Assembly (NCBI RefSeq): GCF_963662255.1 | Contig: NC_085049.1 | Span: forward strand, 62,977,158 to 63,041,157 | Length of the DNA: 64,000 bases | From: Cinclus cinclus | Lineage: Eukaryota > Chordata > Aves > Passeriformes > Cinclidae | Direction of reading: 5' to 3' | Shown: positions 1-13,500 of the stretch, one piece after another | Position numbering within the stretch: position 1 is the first letter of the stretch | Layout of the letters: every line of letters begins with the position of its first letter | Translations under genes and position numbers: made by a program | The notes under the pieces: generated by a model | Database searches by the model: none | What the model saw: only the letters and a program-made list of their open reading frames with translations | Told to the model about the DNA's origin: nothing

Positions 1-3000
1 GAGTTCCAAGGGAGCAAGACTGCTCAGGACATTAGGGGGGAAAAAAGGCCTGGATTTCTTTATAGTTATAACTGTATTTTTAGAGAAACCACTTTGGAAA
101 CCACAACTTGGTATTGTCCCATTTGGTAGTGGAATCACAGGAGTGTAACAGAGCTAATTAATACACTGCAGCATGATGGTAAAATATATACAGTAATTTC
201 ACAGAATAGACAGAATCTCGACTTTCTCTGCTAGCTCTGCTGTATAATAACTGTATGATGCCAGAATTCATGGGGAATGAAGCAAGCATCACTGCCAAGA
301 AGCAAGGAGCTTTACACCTAGGTAGGGTGGCTGCTGAAATGTACTTTTCAACTCTGAATGTCTGGCCAGGAGCTCAGCCAGCCCTGTAGGTGCTCTGTGT
401 TTTCACAGACTTCACCCTCCACACAGGACTAACACTGGGCTGGCTCAGTCAGCTCGTCATTATTCCTTAGGGGTTGTATTCTGGTTCCACCCTGAGAGTT
501 TTGCTGCCATTTGCTTCAGCACAGTCTTTTTTTTTTCTTTGCACATTAAGTAGAATCCTAAATCATGCTGAGATGGTAGACAAGTGAGAATAATTCTAAT
601 TATCTCTGGGGTTTCAAAGTGGAAAATTAAATTGCAGTGGTAAATATTTAACTTCAGCACTTGCCCCTGGACCTTTTCACCCACTGTTTTAAAGATTAAC
701 CTATGCTTCAGATTTTCACTTCTCTCATTTATTGATGTTCTCAGTATCTTTAACTCAAAAAAACCTTTGGCAAGCATAAATGGATCTCTCTGCTGGCTTA
801 ATTAGTTCAGCATATTAACCAATAATTAATTTTAACTCTATCATTATTCTTTTAAAGAATCTTCATTCTTGGATTTCACTGAAAATGGACTGGAAAAAAA
901 ATCACTGTTCCCTTTACAGTGTGTCTTAATTGAATAATAACATAAATAGCCTTCCTCTTTCATTCAAGGATCTGAAAATGTTTTCCAAATGTTGATGCAG
1001 GCAACTAAAAATCCCTCACTGATGAGGGGATTACTGTTATCTTCAGATTAAGAAACTGAGGCATTGTGAGGGTAATTACTAGGATTATTTTGTTAGATTG
1101 ATGTCATCCAGAAAATTAATATATATGTTGGATAACCAAATATTATTGTGAATTGAATATAATGGAATTTAAAAACCAGTCACATATAATTGGATAAATC
1201 TGTGTGAAATTAGTGATTTCCACATCATAAAATTAATTTAACCAGAAATAATTTCAAGCTACTATATATTTGTAGGCATGAGAAATCCTGTGAATGCCTT
1301 GAATATAAAACATCTTTCAAGGCACCAATATAACTTAAAACTATATTGAAACAGTATTTGAAAACTGAAATATTCTAAAATCCATTCAGACCTTTCACTG
1401 TTAAGATCCCCATTCAAATTCAATTTAAGCTCTAGCTTGATGATACAAGTTTTAATTACAGGACCAGAAGCTGGTTTTGTTTTCAGCATTTTTGCTTCAT
1501 TCAGTTCCCATAAGAGAAAATACTGAAATCATTAAAAAACCCCTAACACCTCTGTTTACTGTTCTTTAGTTTTGCATAGGTCTTTCTAGTCCTTCATCCC
1601 AAGGGGATGCACTGAAGACAAAATAACATTCTTTTCAGAATCTTTCAATTTCTCCCCACAGTGCACTTTCCCTCCCTCTTTCTCTGTATGTCTCTGTCTC
1701 TCTCCCTCTACTTGCCCCATCCCACAATTTATTAGATAGGGAAGCACTGTCCATTCCTTCCACAGCTGTAGAATGGAGAAATATTTCAGTTAAAATTTTA
1801 AAATAATTGGTAAACATGCCAGGGGTTCAAAGCCGTCAATATGGTAAGTAGCTCTTTGGTTTTGTTGTGTGGGGCACGTCACAGAGAAAAACTTCCCAAA
1901 GCAGGAAGATCCTCCCTTACACAGTGAAACACTCCTTCTTCCTCTTCCTTTTTAATTATGGAGACAGTGACACAGACAAGTATTCTATGCAAATCTAATT
2001 CAGCATGGTGCTAACACAAATCTATTCTGGTTTCACATATTGAAGGCTTTAGTCTCCATTTACTGGTAAGAAAAAAAACCCACCCAAACACTGCAATATG
2101 TAACCAAGAAACAATTTACTTTGCAATTACTTTTATACTCTTTTTTTCCTGTGCAATTACTGGAGACATTCAGATATGAGCTTCCCTCCATATAAGCAGA
2201 TTTTAAATAAAGAGTTTAATTTTATGCTAAAAGAAAAGTGTTTTCTCCAATGTTACTCCTGAAACCTGCATTGAATACTTTATCCTGTGTTTATGAGAAT
2301 AAAATCTGCTGCTATGGATACAGTGAGGTCAATGTTTTAATGTTATCATTTCACTGTGCTGTGTTAAAGAATAATATTTTTCTTCCAAAAAAATCTTAGG
2401 AAGTATGTATTATAGGAAAATAAGTGTAGTAATGTATTTTAAATGAACAGGTAAAGGCTTTGATTTAATATTTCTCTTTCAAGTACAGGAAATATAAAAA
2501 GATCCAGACAAGCAGCACTGAAAAAACACCTTGTCTGTAATAGAACTTCACTTCCATTTTCACTTGATGCTATAGCATGTTTTACTAATATTAATTAAGC
2601 TGCATAAAATTCCTATGATAATCCTCAAGGTGACCCCAAACAGACAAGAATAGGTTTTTAGTTTTTACAAAGCACAACAAGAGACAGAATACCTTGTCTG
2701 TTTGTTTGTTTAAAAAAAAAATAAAAGTTGCAATTTCCTACTCGTTCCTTGTAAAAGAAAAATGAGTAATGACAATTTTTATCCTTTCAGTTTCTTGAAC
2801 AACTGCAGAACATTAAATTCTTTTAATAAAAGAATAATGCTAAGGAGTGTCTCTTCCAAACTGGTTGTTGTCGAGTTAAATAATCATACTAACTCAGTTT
2901 TTAAACTGTCTTTCAAAAATAACTGCCCTATCAATTAATCATTTTTCCCTTTCTTTTTATCGTTGTATCATTATCAGTCTAATTTTCCTACTACCTACAG

Positions 3001-3732
3001 CATTCCAGAAAAGTGCACACAAAACAAAAAACAGCACAACTTTTAAACAGCTACACATAACCCAAATACATCCAGTCTTCTTTCCTTTATTGGAATGAAG
3101 AAGATCTTCCTCCCTAAAAGAAAATCAACCAGGTAACATTTTTCTGAAAAGCACAAGCCACGGTAAATCTACAGTTTCCAAATAGCTCAAAAAAAATTGC
3201 TGTTTTATCACTGGGCTACAGTACAGGGAATGCCTGACTGAAGTGAAAGGGACTGGCATTTTTCACAGGAAATGAACCCCATAATGGTAACCATTAATGT
3301 TGAATTTTCCTGGAAATAAAAAAAACTATAACTAGTTATAGGGCAAGTCTCACAGGATTCCTGCCAAATTTCCTGGGGTTTTTTGCTGTTTGTTGCAAAC
3401 AAATCAACGTAAGTAGCAAAAGAGTGCCTGGCTTTGGAATGTGAGCAAAACCAAAGGGCCATGGCCCCCTCTCTGGTCAGCTAACTCACTTGTTCATGTC
3501 AAATTCTGCACCTCAGTCGCTGGAGCATTTGAGATGCTCCACCCATTGAGACAGAGACTATGCTCAAGCATATTGCCTCAGGTAGCTTTTGTTAGGACTC
3601 ATTTGTGTTTGTTGAGCACTTCAAAATAAGACTTAGAGCAAGATTCAGAAAGGTTCCCTTATCTTTTTAGAATGATATAAAACATGTTCTGTATTCATGT
3701 ACTATTTTATTCTTTGTACTGCCTTTTTTTTT
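1..3732. other. 3' flanking DNA, no recognised gene
   Basis: AT-rich sequence with scattered stops on both strands and only short open frames with unconvincing composition. No exon with paired splice sites, CR1 3' end or RNA gene was recognised. In other vertebrates NEDD1 lies downstream of CFAP54 in the same orientation, so its 5' end would be expected at lower coordinates outside the window (inference from known synteny). Confidence 0.6.
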
Positions 3733-3746
3733 GGGGGGGGGGGGGG
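3733..3746. repeat. G14 homopolymer
   Basis: Fourteen G on the plus strand after a T-run; on the transcript strand it is a C-tract near the putative poly(A) site. Length may be unstable or mis-assembled. Confidence 0.9.
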
Positions 3747-3752
3747 TAGTTG

Positions 3753-3758
3753 TTTATT
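3753..3758 (-). promoter_or_regulatory. Candidate polyadenylation signal for CFAP54
   Basis: This is the first AATAAA on the minus strand after the stop codon, about 550 nt downstream (reads CCAATAAACAAC). Cleavage would then fall in or near the C-tract at 3733-3746. A second AATAAA lies at 3706-3711. I saw no AATAAA or ATTAAA between 3759 and 4306. It is inference; no transcript evidence is available. Confidence 0.35.
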
Positions 3759-4306
3759 GGTTGTGGTGGTTTTGTTTGGTTTTTTAAAAAGGCTATGAAA
3801 TTATGAAGACATCTGAACAATCACTTGCAGCCCTTAACAACATGAAATGCTAGTTTCCAAACAGATGAATAAAAGAACCTCAGTGATGATTTTAGCCCAT
3901 CCCGAAATTCTCAACTTCAGAAATAATACCAACTTTTGATAACTGCAAAAGCAATTTAAAAATTGCTGATGAAAATACAAATTCAGGGGGAAAAGGAATA
4001 TCTGTTAGCAGGCACTAGAAGGCTAAAAACCTATTCAGCTTTGCTAAAAAATAAGAAATTACTGAAAAGCTAATAAACCCTCTTATAAAGAAACTACTTA
4101 TAAAATATTAAATTCCTAAAAAGTTATTTCAATTTTAAAAACTATTACTGCTTAAATAATTAGAAATAAGCTAAAAGTGAAAACTATAAAACATAAGAGG
4201 AGCCAAGTCCTGGTGTGATTAATGAAGTTGTTACATTAACACTAGAACTTAAGTCTAAGTCTGTAGCATTAAGCTAATAACTGATTAAGTTATTCCACAA
4301 TAGCAT

Positions 4307-4426
4307 TTAGTGAAGCAGAGAAATGATCCAGTCTAAAATATTTCCTTCAGTCAGTATGCATCCATTGGCAAGATCAAACATATCTTCCAAATTTGTTATT
4401 GACTGCAAAGTAACATCAAATGGGAT
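4307..4426 (-). CDS. CFAP54: CFAP54 terminal coding exon e40 (residues 1893-1931, stop)
   Basis: Acceptor with long pyrimidine tract (TTTTTTTCTTTCAG|ATCCC). 120 nt including TAA at 4307-4309. Reads IPFDVTLQSITNLEDMFDLA then NGCILTEGNILDWIISLLH and stop. The C-terminal helix with hydrophobic face is consistent with the end of the protein. Because the same frame runs upstream through the pyrimidine tract, an ORF caller extends it, but the splice site and phase fix this edge. Confidence 0.9.
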   Translation of the reverse strand: MPFDVTLQSITNLEDMFDLANGCILTEGNILDWIISLLH

Positions 4427-4522
4427 CTGAAAGAAAAAAAATAAGAAGAAAGAAAAAAAATCCCAAATGAATAACTTTTTTAAGCTCAGAGGTACCAAAA
4501 AGTACTACCAATATACAGATAC

Positions 4523-4553
<31 letters not shown>

Positions 4554-7500
4554 TACACAGGTATATACCAATATACACACACATATATACCAATAGTTCC
4601 ATATAAAGCCAGGTTTCTGAACTACATCCAATGAGTAGGTTAGAAATATTTATTGCCTCGGTATAAATTTGTGGTTAATGACATCTCTTGCAGAAAACTA
4701 GTAAAACAGGATTCAAGGGAGGAAATCTTTATGAACAGTCTTGCTCAAGTTTATCATGATCATCTGTAGGTAAAATGAAGAGCAGCAGAATGGTTAGTAA
4801 TTTGGAAGGCTTTTCCTAAGATAAGAAATTGAAGTAATTGAAGTAAAAGGTGAAATAGAGGGCAATGATAAACTAGTTTGAGTGTCCATCGAACACGGAG
4901 AACTATTTAACTGATTTAGGTATCAACAACAAACAATTGAAGGAAGAGTCGCTTGGAACAAGCTACCTAGGGAGGTTAATTTTTAATGCAATTACTTTAT
5001 TTATAAATTTACTGCTAACATTTAAGATTGGAGCTTCCAAACACTACACTTTATCTCCCTCAAGGACATAGTTACTCATTAAATAGCATTAAAAACAAGC
5101 AGGCTGATCATTTTTTATTCTTAAAACATGAAGAGTCAAAGAATTTTAAATGAATAATTCAATGAAAATGCACTTTTCCCATTTACAAATATAATTCAGG
5201 GCTGAATCAAAAGCACTGTAAGACACAGAAAAAACAGAATCAGAGTAGAGAAAGTGGAAACACTATAGATGTGTGACAGCTCAGAAAATGAGAAAACAAA
5301 GACTACAAATTAGAACTGACTTTGTCCAATTAATTCAGCAGAAGATGAGCAACAGAAAAGTGTTTGGTGGGGGAAAATGGTGAAAAACTACATATAAGAA
5401 ACGTATCTGCTGCCTTCTCCTGCATGCTCAAAAACAAAGGGAATGTACTATTCTATGATGTACATAGTCCCTCCCTGAACTTTCTGTCTCTGGCTGAGAC
5501 AGGGTAATGCACACATACAACTTATATGAAAGTTTGGAAATGCTACTTTGAAATATGCTATACATAATGAAGTGCTAAGCACCCTACAAGTTCTGTTGGC
5601 TTCAGAAAAGAATGAAAATACTCAGCATCTTGAAGGATTAGGGCTCAACCAAAACTACCATATCTCAAAGCATCTTAGTTTGAAGTTTGTATTTGGAACT
5701 TCATGATGAAAAGCTTTGTGATGTTCCACCTGTTTTGTTCCACAAATCATTTTTGTCTGTTGTGGAATTTAGAGAGAACAGTGTAGTAAACATCATAGTC
5801 TTAACAGGAGAACACCAGTAAATCTGCTCCCTCACTTCCATTGTAGATTCACAAATAGAAGCAGACAAAGTGAAAAGAATTCACAAAAATTTAAACAGTT
5901 CCAGAAAGCTTCCATGATTCTGTGTAAGTTTTTCTACATCTTTTCCTAGGAATCTATCAAATCTTGTTACCACAGAAGACACTTCAGTGGGCTCTGAAAA
6001 GTGCAGCTTTGCAGAAGAGATGTGGGTGTATTCGGATGCACTGAGAAAGCCAGATTGAGTGATATGAAGGCCTGGAAGTCATTAGAGAGAGAACTTCAGG
6101 ATGAATAACGAGGGGTGGCAAGAATGGTGCAATGTGTATCAAAAGGAAGTGTGTACTCTCAGGTACCAGACTGCAGGACGCACAGGACGGCACTAGAGGC
6201 TCTCTCTGCTGTAACAGGCACTAGCCCAACTGTTCTCAGATAAAACTTGGATTCCGTTCTGCTAGGAAGAGCTCTCTGACTGGAGGAGTACAGTGGATGC
6301 CCTTCCTATTATCATTGCATTGTGAATAATTTGTGACAAGAAATTTGAGGATTAGTTGAGGGAGTGATATGCCACAGTGGAATCCAGAATCTCCCGTAGA
6401 GTCCCTTGAGCCCTGGCAGCTGTGGTCCTTCCCCGATGTCCCCAAGCTGGCTGAGAACACTGAACAGCTCTGCTCCCCACCACAGGCCAGTTCCCACAGT
6501 CTCCCCTGGGATACTGACTGCACTGGGTAACAGGATGAATAAAATGTTTTGTCCAGCAGCATGGATAAAAAAATGGCGTGCTCTCAAAGTATGTCATGGG
6601 CAAGGCAGAGAAAGATAATGAAAATCGAAGAATCAAGCCTGAATAACTGCAAAAATGAAAGAATGGAAAGAAATTGCATTTGGTGATTGCATCATGGCAA
6701 TTCACTGGAATCTGTGTAAACAATGACCAGAGAGTGGTGGATAATCTGTATTAACCATTGTGAGCAAAAATTCCCTTGTAATACATTTTTGTATGTATGA
6801 AAAGTTGACCCTAATGAACAGAGAAGATATTCACAATTTGTAATAATGAACATTTGTATTTTATTTGTAAAGATGATAAAATAAAACCAAAGCAGAATGT
6901 CCAACAATGAGAAAAAAAATATGGGAAGATGCTTAGTGGAAGATGCTTAATGCCATGTTTCAGTTTAACTGAACAATTGTTTTATTTTAGGAAGCATATT
7001 TTTACTCTTAATGAGAACAACATACCTCAGTTAATGGAGAAGATGGAGTTGGACCAACAGACAGCAGTGCTTTGACTTCAGATAAACACCTTTTAGCAAT
7101 TTCCTAATGGTATAAAACAAGAAAAAACTTGTACTATCTGTGTAGTACAAACATATGCTGTACTATCAGTCTCCTCTGATAAGCTAACAGATGGCTCAGC
7201 CTTACAAAACTTTTCAGAATATCAATGTTTTAGGTTATTCTAATTGAATTCACAGCAAAATAAACCTTAGCTATTAATATAAATTTTCTGGAACACAAAT
7301 AGTTGTGTTTCCAGTGCAAACATAATGCCCAAATCTTGCAGTTTCTACTGAGGCAAAATTGCTCTTGGTTCAGGTTTTAAATCCAGTGACTGAGCATAAT
7401 TTTGCTATGTGTTTACTGAAGATATGATAAACAAACACCCTGACAAGATTATATTTATACATGAATAATGCATGGCATGTTAATCTTATTAGTATTCTAA

Positions 7501-10500
7501 ACATTGTTTTACCAATTACTGACATGTATTAATGAAAGTTTGAGCAAACTCCTTCAGGTAATCAGAAACACCCACTAAAGGACAGCTCTGCCTACCCTCC
7601 TGAAAGCAGTGATTGGCCAAAATATCATTTGTTCTCCAAGCTAGTCAAAATACAGCCTCGTAATAATGGCACAGTGCACAATTGTCACTGTTTCACAGCA
7701 TCCATCAGACAAAATGACAGCCTCTACATCATTAATCATTTCACATAATAGATATAAAGAGAATCCTGTCACATGATAAATGTCTCCCACTTTCAAAATA
7801 AACATCTATTTTGCCTTGGCATTTATCAAGCAGCACTTATGCTGTGGCAACATTCTATTCCAATGACATTATCTCAAACAGAGCACATGGAAAATTCTGA
7901 AATTACCTTTTGTGTGTGTGTGTGTGTGGGGAGAGTTATTTGCTTGTGGACCATATTCAGCCTTGCTAATAAAAAGAAAAGCGGAAGATGTCATAGAGAA
8001 AATGAAAATAAATTCAGTGCCAATTTAAGTCATCTCTCAATAACATTATTAGAAGGTTCTTATTTCAGAAACCACCACTGCCCATTTTACATTGAAGATG
8101 TGTAGCTGATGTTTAAGAAGCACTTTTGGGTTGATTGCCATGCTAATTTAACACACTGCTGAGGATTTTCATATTTAGATTACTAGAAATTAGGTATCAG
8201 TTTCCAAATCTATGTACCTGAAGAGCTAGCCTTTGTTTTCAAGTATAAGGTTGAAAATGCCTGTTTTTTTTTTCTAAAGTGACAAGCAATATTTAAAGAA
8301 AAGTTAAATATTAAATAAAGAGTGGAAGTATTTCAACTTTTCTTTAAAGTGGTGAGGGAAGCTTAACGTCTGCCTTTATTTCTGCCTTCCAAGTTGCCTG
8401 TCATTTATTTCCCCAAAATAGACATTTTAAATCAAGTCAAACACATATAAGAGCCAAACTGCTCTCACTTACTTCTGTTTTTTCATCAAGATCCACTTTC
8501 GCATCACTCATTTTGGGTTTATTTGAAGGACTTATTTTCAAAGCTTCACTTTGCTCAAGAAAGCTTGTAGGTATTGAATTTGAAAAGCTCTTAGAACCTC
8601 GCATCAATATTTCAACTTGCTTCTTCAGATCAGACAATTTCTCCCTTAAAGAAATAATTCTAAAAGAAGACAAATATTTTCATTGTTACTGCTATAAAAG
8701 AACAATATTTGTTGTTTTCAGGTTATAATTAAGCTGACCTAGCTTTTATTATGATTAGGTTTTAAATTTTCTTTAATTTCAAGACTGATCTCATAATTTT
8801 ACAAAAGTAAGTTTTCCATTTAATAAAGTGGAGAAACAGAATGCATTAGCTTTTTTACATTAAAAATGGGAATGCCTCTCTAAGAAAAGGTTTGTTCATC
8901 CAACCAGCACAAGGTTGGCAGAGACTGCCCATTATTTCTTCCCTTCCACCCACTAAGCAGTTCTAAAAAATTTAAGACTAGATGAATGACAAGGAAGAAA
9001 TGAAAAATGCCATGGGATGTAAAATTAAGGGCAGAGTCTGGTGCTACAACTGAGAAAAATTCTTGCATTCTCGGATTTGCAATATGGGATGGAGAAAGTA
9101 GGTGATCCACTGAGAGAATGGGAATAACTGCTGGGCATGCTTCTTAGATCTGCTACATTGCTATGCCAGTGTAATATAATTAGCATATGTTACTTAGTTC
9201 TTTAAGAATCAAAATTAAAATGCTAATGAATGCATTGAAAGAGCAACTGTTTGGATGGGTTTAACACTATGTACAACATCTTACAGTTTTTACAGTGAAA
9301 AATCTTTGAAAAGCAGAAACTAATGTTTTTAAAGATTTACAGCTCTTTGATATTTTGTACTTTATTTTCTCTCATCCTAAATGGCTGATTGATCTTTAAT
9401 ACAGCATGAAATAACAGGACAGAGTCAGTGATTATTTACCTAGCCAATGGAATCCACAAGTGGCCTGAAAATACAGACGTACTAAAAATCGCGATGTCGC
9501 CAATCACGACAGGGTTTGTATTATAAGCGTAAAGCAACAAAATCTATAAAAGAGATGGAATGGGTAAACTGTTATACAGTAGACCTGAGCTATTTCAGTG
9601 ATACAAGACTACAATAAATATCAAATATAGCGTACTGATAAATAACTTAGATAACTGACCTTCAAAAAAGAGAGGAGTATGATTTCATAAAAATTTTTAC
9701 TACACTCAGTTTTTATAGGTTTTTAATTAATTTATTTAATTAAATTGGATATAATTACTATGGGTTTAAAAATTAGGTATATCCCATGGTGTCACTATCA
9801 AAATCCCAGCATTGTCCTGATTCTGGTCACATATGCATGGCTGTCATAATGTTGGTTTAAATCCATGAAGTGTTCATAACTCACCAATCTAATAAAGCCA
9901 TACCACTATAAGAAAATTAACTAGAATGTTCTCATCTTCCACTGCAAGAATTTACTAGTGCAGTTGAAAACATGCTTCCTAATGGTAGCTGAATATTTTG
10001 ACTGTATGGAAAATAGAATATGGCATTCATGCATTATTTGGTTTTAAGAGTTGTCCCTGGTTCTCTACTGATCTGTATTGCCATGCTAAAATTACCTGCA
10101 AAACCATATTGAAAGGTGCATTATTTACATTACCTTCACAGGGTTTCTGTCAGTTTCCTAATAAAGACAAATGGGTCTGATAGAAATTTAGAAATGGATT
10201 TGCTATGCCAAAAAGTTTGAGATTCTGGATTTTTATTGCTGTAGCAGAAATTTTACCTACGTGTTGTTCCCTTGTATAAAGATAAAACAAATTCCATGTC
10301 ACAGTCTCTTACATTCCTGCAACCAACCCTGAACATCTTTCATGTTCAGTCTGATATTTTAGGAAAATGAGGCTTCAAAATCTCATTTTCCCTGTATATG
10401 TGTATCTTAGCTTTTCCAAGAGTCTCCCACCAAACTATTATTTAAATGTATCGGTCAGGTCTACCCAAACTTAGAGTGGAAGTCCTAAAGACATCAGAGA

Positions 10501-13500
10501 TTTACAACAGGCATGAATACAGCATGACTTGGAAGCTCTATATGGGGGGGAAAAAAGGTGTTTTTTTGGCCTGCCAACAAAAAACTGTCAGGGCATTCTG
10601 TTTTTTTCTAAAGAGCAGGTTTGCAGCAGAATAAATAAATTATTCCTATCAGCATAATTTGATTAAAAAGCTGATAACTCATAACACAATTATTCATTGG
10701 AAATGAGACTGAATTTGCTCCACTACCTAAGAAAGTGCTTTGCTCTAGTTATACCTTAGTTTCTGTATCCTTTGATGGCTTTGCCACAGAAGGAATATAC
10801 CACTGAATGCTGATTTCCTTATCCGGAGCTCTTGCTGCCTTACTCTCTGTCCGCTCACATTCTTCTGCAATGACAGAAACTGGAGAAGCTGTTCTTACAT
10901 GTGACACTTCTGATATAATGTCAGAAAATTCAAGAGACATCTGAAACACAAAATAGAGGTTTAAATTATTTTTTTTTTGTAATGAAACAGGAAAAACCTG
11001 TTATAATCTAGTGTCTACTGGAACTGGTATGACTTTCATTCCACCATAAACATATGTTTATTTAGGTAAATGGATAGCTTTTTAAAGTGTCCTTTTTACC
11101 AAGACGTTTCAAAGCTCATGTGGTGACACATTTCTGAAGATTTCTAAAGGTAAAACAAAGTGAGCAGAAGATGGAGTTTTCACAATAACCTAATCTTACA
11201 CCGTTAAGGCAGTTACCATCCCACATGAAACTTTAGTAGAAGTGAAGGTAACGATGACTCCAGGCATGTGGGTGTCATAAATTCGAGCACATGGATGTGC
11301 CTTCATGGCCATAACCCATGGTAAGCCATGAGGTGTGCATGGAGGACCCACCCACTACAGCCCTCTTCTAATTTGGTAATGAATCACCCATGACCCTGCT
11401 AGCATGGACTGTGAACAAAACTAGGAGAAAACACATATATGGATGTGGGAAGAACCTAGTTTATGCTGTGCCCCTGAACTAGAGCTCTTAAAATTCCATT
11501 TTATACTATACATTTCTTTCTAAAATGTGTGTTATGTTTTTTTTAGTTTTTTTTTTTTTCCCCACAAAACTGCATCCTTTGGGTTTCTATTCCTGTTGAA
11601 TCTTTTTGAAGAAGGACATTACAACTGCTGATGTCAAACTCGTGGGTTGCTGAATAACGTACACAAATATTTCTCTATTCAACTTTCTCAAAGTCTTAGA
11701 TAAGTATTTCCAGTCTTACTTATTATCATGGAGCAGAACAAAAAACAAGCATGAAAAATGTAACAGGGCCCAGAATTTTAATTACAGACCTAATGTAATT
11801 TGGATTCTTTGGTCAGCAGACCTGAAAAAATCCTCAAGAGTCAGAATACAGAGATAGACGTAAATAAAACAACTTCTTACAAAAAAAATCATTATTTGAA
11901 AAATTATGTCTATTTGTACTGTTAAAACTCACAGTAATAAATTACAGTTACATTTTTAAAATAACATCTATAACCTTCTGGATATTTAAAGCTTCTAAAA
12001 ATGTTGTGATAAAAATCAATGAATCTTAGAATTAAAAAAAGTATAAGCTTTATGCTTGTTAGCTGCCTACAACAGTGAGGTTAACACATGATTATGCAGC
12101 TTGCACCTATCATGAGCATGACAGTGAGCTGTGAAGCTTATTATTCTAGGATACTGTAATACTAATTATGTCAAAAAAAAAGCAGACAGAGTAAAATAAG
12201 TTTTGATATATGATGGCTGTTCTAAATGTCACATACCATATATTTACAGTTTATTCAGTGGCACAGTCAGCTCTTTGTTAGGAAATGAGTAATGATATGC
12301 TGTCCAACACTGCAGAAAGTTCATCAACTCTAGACAAGCTACTTTCACAGAAGTATTTTTATTCATTTTTGTAATGTACCAAGTACTACCTCCTCAAGGC
12401 TCCCCTGTCTCCATTTAATACTGAATATAATAACTAAAAAAATAAGCCAAAGAGAGTGATCTGTCATTTTAATTTTTAGTATTAGTATAATTATTAATGT
12501 GAGAAGTGGGATTGAGCAACTTTGAAGACAATTATTTTTACAGTGAGTCTTCATAGACGAATTTCAATCAATGTTCAAAATATGTGCCATGGTCAGTGTA
12601 GAGTCCAGAATTCTAATTCAAGATTTATCTGAGTAATGTATTCTGAGCTGCCTACATTTGAAAGCTCAAATAGGCTACTTGCAAGCCAGATATCTAAAAA
12701 GGTTTATTTTCTAGCCAGCTGATAATCAGTGAAAAAAAAACTGGCATATGAGACCTTCAAAATATTTTGAGAAAACATAACGTACAGATCTTTTGAAAAT
12801 CATGTTTTTATTACAGACTGAATTAACAACATAGAGACTTGTATATACAAATTTTAAAATTAACATCAGGATATTTTTTGGTATGAAAGATGAAGACCTA
12901 AAATATTTAAAACCTCACCCCTTATTGAGTAACAGCCAACTGTATTAACCAATAAAAAGACCTTTTTGAAAATCATTCTGCTGAATCTTCTAGGATCTAA
13001 ATACACTGGCTATGGGATGGAGATTTTTGCAGGAATGAAAAACACAAGGATATTTACATTTGTTAACTACATAATTCAATGTTTGCACAGGATTTTGGTT
13101 TTGTACTGATCCTGTGCATAAATAATTTCATTCTTCTATAGGGCTCCCAGAAATATAACCATTGGAATTACTGAGAATCTGAATGAAATATGAGTGTAAT
13201 ATTTTTGAAACATTAGAAAGAACATAAGTACCTCTGAAGAATCTGTTTGACTACTGAGTGGTTCTTCTGCATCATGTAGTTCTACTGGAAAATTCTCAAG
13301 ACAACACATTGAATATTCAAACAAATTCTTTTCAAGGAAGGAATGCATTTCTGCTATGCGTAGAACAATTCCTGTGTCAGAAATCAAACCAAGGTGTCCA
13401 TGTCTTGCAAAAAGTGATCCAGGTCCTGGGTTAGGGGCAGTTTTTAAAAGAGATTTTTTTGAAATTACATCATTATTTTTCCATTAAAATATTAAGTTAC

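Noticed and set aside
4416..4631. Minus-strand frame with YIYIYIYI repeat
   Set aside because: Translation of an AT/AC microsatellite and pyrimidine tract in the intron upstream of e40.
6236..6723. Overlapping frames of 91-123 codons on minus and 70 on plus
   Set aside because: Three overlapping frames in the same DNA, no splice sites in phase with e39 or e40, and no family likeness; they reflect a local rise in GC.
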